A stretch of DNA of 64,000 bases. It comes from Pseudomonas sp. LB-090624 (lineage in GTDB: Bacteria; Pseudomonadota; Gammaproteobacteria; Pseudomonadales; Pseudomonadaceae). Shown piece by piece: positions 58,220 through 64,000 of this stretch. Location: positions 1 through 64,000 of the forward strand of contig NZ_QJRL01000026.1 in NCBI RefSeq assembly GCF_003205205.1. The letters run 5' to 3'. Below the pieces are notes generated by a model. The model saw nothing but the letters and a program-made list of their open reading frames with translations. It ran no database searches and was not told where the DNA came from. Made by a program: the position numbers and the translations under genes. Numbering within the stretch: position 1 is the stretch's first letter; each line of letters starts with the position of its first letter.

Positions 58220-59392
58220 ATGGCCCACCCCTACAGTGCGCGCAGCCGCGCCATCGAACCCTTCCACGTCATGGCGCTGCTGGCCAGGGCCAATGAGCTG
58301 CAAGCTGCCGGGCACGACGTGATCCACCTGGAAATCGGCGAGCCGGACTTCACTACGGCCGCGCCGATCGTCGCCGCCGGCCAGGCCGCGCTGGCGGCCG
58401 GGCACACGCGCTACACCGCAGCACGAGGCCTGCCGGCCCTGCGCGAGGCGATCGCGGGCTTTTATGAGCAGCGCTATGGCCTGGGCATCGACCCGGAGCG
58501 CATTCTGATTACCCCGGGTGGCTCTGGCGCGCTGCTGCTGGCCAGCAGCCTGCTGGTCGACCCGGGCAAGCACTGGCTGCTGGCCGACCCGGGTTACCCG
58601 TGCAATCGCCACTTCCTGCGCCTGGTCGAGGGCGGGGCGCAACTGGTACCGGTGGGCCCGGAGGTGAATTACCAGCTGACCGCCGACCTGGTCGAGCGCC
58701 ACTGGGACCAGGATACCGTCGGTGCTCTGGTCGCTTCGCCTGCCAACCCAACCGGCACCGTACTGGGCCGTGACGCGCTGGCCAGCCTTGCCAAGGCCAC
58801 CCACGAGCGCCATGGCCACTTGGTAGTGGACGAGATTTACCATGGCCTGACCTATGGCATGGATGCGCCGAGCGTGCTGGAAGTCGATGACTCGGCGTTT
58901 GTCCTGAATAGTTTTTCCAAGTATTTCGGCATGACCGGTTGGCGGCTGGGCTGGCTGGTGGCGCCCCCGGGTGCAGTGGCCGACCTGGAAAAGCTGGCCC
59001 AGAACCTGTACATCAGTGCACCGAGCATGGCCCAACATGCCGCGCTGGCGTGTTTCCAGCCGGAAACCCTGGCCATTTTGGAGCAACGCCGCGCCGAGTT
59101 CGCCCGCCGCCGCGACTACCTGTTGCCTGCCCTGCGCGAACTGGGCTTTGGCATTGCCGTCGAGCCACAGGGTGCGTTTTACCTGTACGCCGATATCAGT
59201 GCTTTTGGCGGTGATGCGTTCGCCTTCTGCCGGCACTTCCTCGAGACCGAGCACCTGGCCTTCACCCCAGGCCTGGACTTCGGGCGCCACCTGGCCGGGC
59301 ATCATGTGCGCTTTGCCTACACTCAGAGCCTGCCGCGCCTGGAAGAAGCGGTACAGCGAATTGCCCGGGGCCTGCGGAGTTGGCAAGGCTGA
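58220..59392 (+). CDS. PLP-dependent aminotransferase, class I/II
   Basis: A 390-residue fold type I aminotransferase. PLP Lys234 lies in LNSFSKYFGMTGWRLGWLV, with the other cofactor contacts GGSGALLLAS, SPANPTGT and VDEIYHGLTYG. The N-terminal HLEIGEPDFTTAAPI is typical of aspartate/alanine aminotransferase-like enzymes. Substrate cannot be read from sequence; homologues next to dksA/sfsA in pseudomonads are annotated only as aminotransferases. It is divergent from dksA, with a 210-bp gap between starts. The stop TGA shares one base with the ATG of sfsA, so these two form a tight pair. Confidence 0.93.
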   Translation: MAHPYSARSRAIEPFHVMALLARANELQAAGHDVIHLEIGEPDFTTAAPIVAAGQAALAAGHTRYTAARGLPALREAIAGFYEQRYGLGIDPERILITPGGSGALLLASSLLVDPGKHWLLADPGYPCNRHFLRLVEGGAQLVPVGPEVNYQLTADLVERHWDQDTVGALVASPANPTGTVLGRDALASLAKATHERHGHLVVDEIYHGLTYGMDAPSVLEVDDSAFVLNSFSKYFGMTGWRLGWLVAPPGAVADLEKLAQNLYISAPSMAQHAALACFQPETLAILEQRRAEFARRRDYLLPALRELGFGIAVEPQGAFYLYADISAFGGDAFAFCRHFLETEHLAFTPGLDFGRHLAGHHVRFAYTQSLPRLEEAVQRIARGLRSWQG

Positions 59393-60105
59393 TGCGTTTT
59401 TCTCCCGATCTTGAGCAAGGCCGCCTGCTGCGCCGCTACAAACGTTTTCTCGCTGATATCGAATTGGCCAGCGGCGAGCTGATGACCATCCACTGCCCGA
59501 ATACCGGCTCCATGCTCAACTGCATGCGTGAAGGCGGGCAGGTATGGTTCAGCCGCACCAACGACCCCAAGCGTAAGCTGCCGGGCACCTGGGAAATCAG
59601 CGAAACCCCGCAGGGCCGGCTGGCGTGCGTGAATACGGGTCGGGCCAATGCCTTGGTCGAAGAGGCCTTGCGCGCTGGCACTATCGCCGAGCTGGCCGGG
59701 TTTACCGCGCTCAAGCGTGAAGTGGCCTATGGCGAGGAGGGCAGCCGCATCGACTTCCGCCTGGAGTTCGATGGCGCCCCGGCCTATGTCGAGGTCAAGA
59801 GCGTTACCCTGGGTTACCCCGACAGCACTGTTGCAGCGTTCCCCGATGCGGTGACCCAGCGCGGCGCCAAGCACCTGCGCGAGTTGGCGTCGTTGGCCCG
59901 GCAGGGTGTGCGAGCCGTGCAGTTGTATTGCGTGAACCTGACCGGCGTCGACGCCGTGCGCCCGGCGGCAGAAATCGACGCGGTCTATGCCCAGGCGTTG
60001 CGCGCCGCAGTGGCCGATGGCGTCGAGGTGCTGGCCTATGGCACGCGCCTGGACGCCGAGGGCATCGTCATCGACCGCCGCCTGCCCGTGCTGCTCAACC
60101 CTTGA
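59392..60105 (+). CDS. sfsA: SfsA family DNA-binding/sugar fermentation stimulation protein
   Basis: A 237-residue SfsA protein: MRFSPDLEQGRLLRRYKRFLADIEL opens an OB-fold domain. A nuclease-like domain carries IDFRLEFDGAPAYVEVKSVTL (about 124-144), with a PD-(D/E)xK-like EVKS. E. coli SfsA stimulates maltose genes and is said to bind DNA; the mechanism is poorly known. The start overlaps the aminotransferase stop by one base (TGATG). Its last 11 bp overlap the convergent Rieske gene. Confidence 0.94.
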   Translation: MRFSPDLEQGRLLRRYKRFLADIELASGELMTIHCPNTGSMLNCMREGGQVWFSRTNDPKRKLPGTWEISETPQGRLACVNTGRANALVEEALRAGTIAELAGFTALKREVAYGEEGSRIDFRLEFDGAPAYVEVKSVTLGYPDSTVAAFPDAVTQRGAKHLRELASLARQGVRAVQLYCVNLTGVDAVRPAAEIDAVYAQALRAAVADGVEVLAYGTRLDAEGIVIDRRLPVLLNP

Positions 60106-60412
60106 ACCAGATGCCGTGGCTGTCCTCGTGGCAGCCAATGGCCTGAAGTTGCTCGCCCTCGCAGGGGCCGGCCACGCATTCGCCGCTTTCGATCAGGAAC
60201 AACGCGCCGTGGTGGGCGCAGTGGATGAGGCTGGCGCTGTCATCGAGAAACGCATCTTCTGCCCAGTTCAACGGGATACCCTTGTGCGGGCAGCGGTTGC
60301 GGTACAGGTACACCTGGCCCTGGCGGCGCACGCCGAACAGTTCGAGGCCGTCTACGCTGAAGGCGCGGCTGTGGCCTTCGGCCAGGCTGTGTGAAGTACA
60401 GAGGAAGTGCAT
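60095..60412 (-). CDS. Rieske [2Fe-2S] ferredoxin-like protein
   Basis: A 105-residue single-domain Rieske protein. Cluster ligands are visible in NRCPHKGIPLNW (C-x-H) and HCAHHGALFLIESG (C-x2-H). There is no signal or membrane segment, so it is cytoplasmic. Such small Rieske proteins serve as electron donors to oxygenases or have unknown roles, and no oxygenase partner is adjacent. It is convergent with sfsA (11-bp overlap). Its promoter region is shared with the haem transporter operon, so iron control is possible. Confidence 0.9.
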   Translation of the reverse strand: MHFLCTSHSLAEGHSRAFSVDGLELFGVRRQGQVYLYRNRCPHKGIPLNWAEDAFLDDSASLIHCAHHGALFLIESGECVAGPCEGEQLQAIGCHEDSHGIWFKG

Positions 60413-60455
60413 GGCAAGGACGACTCGTGAAACAGATGATGGCTTGACGCGTCAA

Positions 60456-60470
60456 TGCGAATAATTATCA
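60456..60470. promoter_or_regulatory. Fur box over the haem transporter promoter
   Basis: TGCGAAT-A-ATTATCA matches the 7-1-7 Fur consensus TGATAAT-N-ATTATCA in 12 of 14 positions. A promoter TTGACG (60444-60449), 16 bp, TATCAA (60466-60471) overlaps it, so Fur would block RNA polymerase. The divergent Rieske gene starts 44 bp away. Confidence 0.75.
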
Positions 60471-60560
60471 AATTGCCCGCATTCGCTGCGCCCGGCTGCC
60501 TATGGTGCGCAGTTCCGCCGCCCGCCACAAGGCGCGCGGCCCGCCTTCAGAAGGAACCCG

Positions 60561-61445
60561 ATGATGCGCCGTCCCGCCGCTTTGCTCGCCCTGTGTGCAA
60601 GCCTTGTGCTCTCTACCCAGGCCCTGGCGGCCGAGCTGCCGCAACGCTGGGTCAGTGCCGGTGGCGCACTGAGCGAGTGGATCGCCGCGCTGGGCGGTGA
60701 AGCACGCCTGGTTGGCGTGGACACCACCAGCCAGCACCCGGCCTCATTGAAATCACTGCCCAGCGTGGGTTACCAGCGCCAACTGTCGGCCGAAGGCATT
60801 CTCAGCCTGCGCCCGGATGTGCTGGTGGGCACAGATGAAATGGGCCCGCCACCGGTACTGGCGCAAATCCGCAAGGCGGGCGTGCGGGTGGAATTGTTCT
60901 CCAGCAAGGCCGAGTTGGCGGCGGTGGATGAGAACCTCAAGCATCTAGGGCAGTTGCTTGGCGCTCAAGAACAGGCTTCGTCTTTGGCGGCCGGTTACCA
61001 CCAGCAGATTGAAGCCGTGCAGGCCAAGGTCAAGCAGGCCCAGGCCGGGCACAAGGCGCCGGGGGTGTTGCTGTTGGTCGGGCATGCCGGGGCCAAGCCG
61101 CTGATCGCCGGGCAGGGCACCGCGGGTGACTGGCTGCTGGACCAGGCAGGTGGGCGCAACCTGGCGGAGCATCAGGGCTACAAGCATTTTTCCAACGAAG
61201 CATTGGCAGCGCTGGACCCGGATGTAATCGTGTTCTCCGACCGGGCGTTGGCGGATGAACAGGCTTTGCAGGCGCTGCTGAAAGAAAACCCGGCGCTGGC
61301 CGCTTCGCGTGCCGTGCGGGAAACACGCCTGGTGTCACTCGACCCGACACTGCTGGTCGGTGGGCTCGGCCCACGCCTGCCGGCGACCTTGCGATCGCTG
61401 GCAAATGCGTTCTACCCGGCAGCCAGGGTCAGCTTCGCACAATGA
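60561..61445 (+). CDS. phuT: Periplasmic haemin-binding protein of ABC transporter
   Basis: A 294-residue periplasmic binding protein (HutB/PhuT/HmuT type) that takes haem from the outer-membrane receptor to the permease. A signal peptide (about 1-24, ending ALAA) is followed by the two-lobe fold typical of the iron/haem/cobalamin class (RWVSAGGALSEWIAALGGEARLVGVDTTSQHP; LSLRPDVLVGTDEMGPPPVL). The residues likely to ligate haem iron cannot be fixed by eye. The start is the first of two tandem ATGs behind AAGGAA. It overlaps phuU by 4 nt (ATGA). Iron repression by Fur is expected from the box upstream. Confidence 0.9.
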   Translation: MMRRPAALLALCASLVLSTQALAAELPQRWVSAGGALSEWIAALGGEARLVGVDTTSQHPASLKSLPSVGYQRQLSAEGILSLRPDVLVGTDEMGPPPVLAQIRKAGVRVELFSSKAELAAVDENLKHLGQLLGAQEQASSLAAGYHQQIEAVQAKVKQAQAGHKAPGVLLLVGHAGAKPLIAGQGTAGDWLLDQAGGRNLAEHQGYKHFSNEALAALDPDVIVFSDRALADEQALQALLKENPALAASRAVRETRLVSLDPTLLVGGLGPRLPATLRSLANAFYPAARVSFAQ

Positions 61446-62479
61446 AACAGCGGGTACAGCCACGAACGTTGTTCATTTGCTTGAGCCTGCTGTGCCTGTT
61501 GGCGGTGTGGCTGTCACTGGCGTTAGGGCCGGTCAGTTTGCCGCTGTTCGATACCCTGCGCGCCGGCTTGCGGCTGTTGGGCTTGCCCATCGCCGCCGAC
61601 GGGCTGCAACAGGCCGAGATGATTCTTGGCCAGATCCGCCTGCCGCGTACCTTGCTGGGGCTGGCAGTGGGCGCGGTGCTGGCGCTGTCCGGCGTGGCCA
61701 TGCAGGGGTTGTTCCGCAACCCGCTGGCCGACCCTGGCCTGGTCGGGGTGGCCGCTGGTGCGGCGATGGGGGCCGCGGTCGCTATTGTCGGCGGTGCCTG
61801 GTTTGGCGGCATGCCGGAAGTTTTCGCACCCTACCTGCTGTCGTTCTGCGCGTTCGTCGGCGGGCTAGGTGTAACCGCGCTGGTCTACCGCCTTGGGCGT
61901 CGTGATGGGCAGACCAACGTCGCCACCATGCTGCTGGCTGGCGTAGCGATGACCGCGCTGGGCGGCGCGGCCGTGGGGTTGTTCTCCTACCTGGCCGACG
62001 ACGCCACCCTGCGCACGCTTACCTTCTGGAACCTGGGCAGCCTCAATGGCGCCAGTTATGAACGGCTATGGCCATTGTTGCTGGTCGCGGCGGGCGTTGC
62101 AGTGTGGTTGCCGCGCCGGGCCAAGGCGCTGAATGTGCTGCTGCTGGGGGAGTCCGAAGCGCGTCACCTGGGGGTCGATGTGGAGCGGCTCAAACGTGAG
62201 TTGGTGTTTTGCACAGCGCTGGGCGTGGGCGCTGCTGTGGCGGCTGCCGGGCTGATTGGCTTCATTGGCCTGGTAGTGCCGCACCTGGTGCGCCTGCTGG
62301 CCGGGCCGGATCACCGCGTGGTACTGCCAGCCTCGCTACTGGCCGGGGGCGTACTGATGTTGTTTGCCGACCTGGCGGCGCGGTTGCTGCTGGCACCGGC
62401 CGAACTGCCGATCGGGATCGTCACGGCCTTTATCGGTGCGCCGTTCTTTCTGTTCCTGCTGATGCGAGGGCGCAGTTGA
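61442..62479 (+). CDS. phuU: Haemin ABC transporter permease
   Basis: A 345-residue FecCD-family permease with about ten membrane helices. Family features: LPRTLLGLAVGAVLALSGVAMQGLFRNPLADPGLVGVAAGAAMGA near residue 65-110 and LLGESEARHLGVDVERLK (the EAA-like cytoplasmic loop contacting the ATPase). AAAGLIGFIGLVVPHLVRLLAGPDHR follows near residue 260-285. It probably forms the homodimeric channel with PhuV below. Coupled by overlap to phuT (4 nt) and phuV (1 nt). Confidence 0.93.
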   Translation: MKQRVQPRTLFICLSLLCLLAVWLSLALGPVSLPLFDTLRAGLRLLGLPIAADGLQQAEMILGQIRLPRTLLGLAVGAVLALSGVAMQGLFRNPLADPGLVGVAAGAAMGAAVAIVGGAWFGGMPEVFAPYLLSFCAFVGGLGVTALVYRLGRRDGQTNVATMLLAGVAMTALGGAAVGLFSYLADDATLRTLTFWNLGSLNGASYERLWPLLLVAAGVAVWLPRRAKALNVLLLGESEARHLGVDVERLKRELVFCTALGVGAAVAAAGLIGFIGLVVPHLVRLLAGPDHRVVLPASLLAGGVLMLFADLAARLLLAPAELPIGIVTAFIGAPFFLFLLMRGRS

Positions 62480-63246
62480 TGTTGCAAGTCGAGGGTCTGC
62501 ATCTGCGGCGGGGAAACAATGAGGTATTGCAGGACATTCACCTCGCGTTGCACCCAGGGCAGGTTGTGGGTGTGCTTGGCCCCAACGGGGCGGGCAAGAG
62601 CAGCCTGCTGGGCGTGCTTTGCGGTGAGTTGGCGCCCGATCGTGGGCAGGTGACATTGCAAGGCCGCCCGCTGCTTGACTGGGCAGGGCAGGAACGGGCC
62701 AAGCGCCTGGCGGTGCTGCCCCAGGTGTCCAGCCTGGGCTTTGCATTCAGGGTCGAGGAAGTGGTAGCCATGGGGCGCATGCCTCATGGCACCGGGCAGC
62801 GACGCGATGCAGAAATTGTCGAAGCGGCCTTGCAGGCGGCGGATGCCTGGCATCTGCTGGAACGCAGTTACCTGGCGTTGTCCGGCGGCGAGCGACAGCG
62901 GGTCCACCTGGCCCGTGTACTGGCGCAGTTGTGGCCGGGAGAGGAGAGCTCGACGTTGCTGCTTGACGAGCCCACCTCGATGCTCGACCCGCTGCACCAG
63001 CACACCACCCTGGAGGCGGTGCGCCGCTTTGCCGACCGTGGTGCTGCGGTGCTGGTGATCCTGCATGACCTGAACCTGGCGGCGCGCTACTGTGACCGTA
63101 TCCTGTTGCTGGAACAGGGGCGCTGTCATGCGTTTGCCGCACCTGAAGACGTGTTGACACCGGCGGCGCTGAAGGCTGTTTACGGGATCGATGTGCTGGT
63201 GCAGGCGCACCCGGAGCGGGGGCACCCGCTGATCATCACCCGTTGA
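62479..63246 (+). CDS. phuV: Haemin ABC transporter ATP-binding protein
   Basis: A 255-residue ABC ATPase (HmuV type). Walker A GPNGAGKSS (about 35-43), Q-loop in LPQVSSLGF, signature LSGGERQRVHLARVL, Walker B TLLLDEPTSMLDP and the switch His in VILHDLNLAARYC. Start ATG overlaps the phuU stop by one base. It powers haem import with PhuT and PhuU. No outer-membrane haem receptor gene is visible in this window; one would be expected elsewhere or beyond the right edge. Confidence 0.95.
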   Translation: MLQVEGLHLRRGNNEVLQDIHLALHPGQVVGVLGPNGAGKSSLLGVLCGELAPDRGQVTLQGRPLLDWAGQERAKRLAVLPQVSSLGFAFRVEEVVAMGRMPHGTGQRRDAEIVEAALQAADAWHLLERSYLALSGGERQRVHLARVLAQLWPGEESSTLLLDEPTSMLDPLHQHTTLEAVRRFADRGAAVLVILHDLNLAARYCDRILLLEQGRCHAFAAPEDVLTPAALKAVYGIDVLVQAHPERGHPLIITR

Positions 63247-63297
63247 GGCTGGCGCGCCTGCTGGGAACCGTGCAGGTCATCAATGGAGGAAATGCCA

Positions 63298-64000
63298 ATG
63301 CGACACCCGCTGCTGTCCGGTTTTTCGCTGTGCCTGCTGCTGGCGCTGGGCGGCTGCCAGGCCAGCCTGCCCCCGCTGCCTGCCTGGCAGAGTAGTGAAG
63401 GGCGCACCGATGCCGAACTGGGGCATATTGTCGATCTTGCCAACGGGCAGGTAATCAGCCCTGAAAAACTGGTGCAGCGCCTGGCTGTCGTCCCGCGAGT
63501 GCTGGTCGGCGAAAAGCACGACAACCCCGACCATCACACGCTGCAACTGTGGTTGCTGCGCGCCCTGAATAGCCAGCGTACCCAAGGCAGCCTGTTGCTT
63601 GAAATGCTGCAACCTGAACAACAGCCGCTGGTGGAAACGCTCGCGGGGCAGCCTTTGCCGGCAGACTTGCCCAAGGCGCTGGCCTGGCAGGAGGGTTGGG
63701 ATTGGCAGTTGTACGGGCCGATCGTGCGTGAAGCCCTGCACCAGCAGGTACCCCTGCTGGCCGCCAACCTTTCGCCAGGCGAGATGCGCCAGGCTTATCG
63801 GCAACCGGTGCCGTTGCCGGGCGAAAAGTCCAATGCTGCGAACGTGAAAGCGATCTTGCTGGAGCAGGTGCGCGCCGGGCATTGCGGGATGCTGCCAGAA
63901 AGCCAGTTACCAGCGATGCTGGCCGTGCAACAGCAGCGTGACCGACGCATGGCCGAGCGCTTGTTGGCGGCGCCGCTACCGGCGTTGCTGTTTGCCGGGG
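63298..64000 (+). CDS. ChaN-like haem-associated lipoprotein (3' end outside window)
   Basis: At least 234 residues, cut by the right edge. MRHPLLSGFSLCLLLALGGC is a lipoprotein signal with lipidated Cys20. The mature part starts with a Pro-rich segment, then VVPRVLVGEKHDNPDHHTLQLWLL, the ChaN/DUF399 signature. ChaN-type proteins bind haem as dimers and often follow haem transport genes (PhuW in Pseudomonas). It begins 51 bp after phuV and has a GGAGGA ribosome site; an in-frame ATG two codons earlier is possible. Probably the fourth gene of the Fur-controlled operon. Confidence 0.85.
   Translation, partial: MRHPLLSGFSLCLLLALGGCQASLPPLPAWQSSEGRTDAELGHIVDLANGQVISPEKLVQRLAVVPRVLVGEKHDNPDHHTLQLWLLRALNSQRTQGSLLLEMLQPEQQPLVETLAGQPLPADLPKALAWQEGWDWQLYGPIVREALHQQVPLLAANLSPGEMRQAYRQPVPLPGEKSNAANVKAILLEQVRAGHCGMLPESQLPAMLAVQQQRDRRMAERLLAAPLPALLFAG

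Overview
The window is core chromosome of a Pseudomonas of the P. putida group. The evidence is the gene order (lactate locus, fur/recN, grpE-dnaK-dnaJ-dapB, carAB-greA, ftsH-folP-glmM-tpiA-secG, rimP-nusA-infB-rbfA-truB-rpsO-pnp, panBC-folK-pcnB-crcZ-cbrBAX, dksA), the GC-rich coding sequence, and copies of the group's REP-type palindromes (REP = repetitive extragenic palindrome). The genus and group are inferred from remembered synteny, not from a search. I see no prophage, insertion sequence, CRISPR array, rRNA operon or integrated island. The accessory content is a few orphan enzymes and the repeat elements.

Layout. 1-537 is gene-free: two tandem 103-bp units lie inside a 59-bp inverted repeat. 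538-7327 is the lactate utilisation locus: lldP-lldD-D-lactate dehydrogenase on the minus strand and the divergent regulator lldR. 7491-11535 holds smpB, ratA, bamE, fur and SOS-controlled recN. 11728-16451 is the chaperone set grpE-dnaK-dnaJ followed by dapB. 16717-21659 is carA-carB-greA, and 21682-26104 runs from a DUF4149 membrane protein through yhbY, rlmE, ftsH and folP. 26121-37864 is the translation/RNA superoperon: glmM, tpiA, secG, tRNA-Leu, tRNA-fMet, rimP, nusA, infB, rbfA, truB, rpsO, pnp. 38126-43270 carries less characterised genes: a BON protein, a divergent monooxygenase/VOC pair, a DUF748-OmpA protein and an MpaB-type oxygenase. 43314-51072 (minus) has acsB, pgi, panC, panB, folK and pcnB. 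51199-56429 (minus) is the carbon/nitrogen balance module: cbrX-cbrA-cbrB and the small RNA CrcZ. 56612-60412 has gluQ, dksA, an aminotransferase, sfsA and a Rieske protein. 60561-64000 is a Fur-box-controlled haem uptake ABC transporter followed by a ChaN-like lipoprotein cut by the window edge.

How parts connect. CbrA/CbrB are expected to activate crcZ through a sigma-54 promoter; both the -24/-12 element and a TGTTAC-N14-GTAACA activator site can be read directly. CrcZ carries six A-rich motifs that would titrate Hfq/Crc. One such motif (AACAACAA) sits just upstream of the lldP ribosome binding site in the same window, so lactate uptake may be a direct target of the repression that CrcZ relieves. 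Fur is encoded here, and a Fur-like box overlaps the promoter of the haem transporter 51 kb away. Other readable control signals are a LexA-like box at recN, a sigma-32 promoter at grpE, an LldR-type operator at lldP/lldR, a terminator-type hairpin before carA, terminators flanking the tRNAs, and a long pnp leader hairpin.

No clearly undescribed system was found. The best leads are the composite repeat at the left end, the cluster of TGTTAC-like hexamers upstream of panB, the palindrome-centred monooxygenase/VOC pair, and the DUF4149 gene without a standard start codon.
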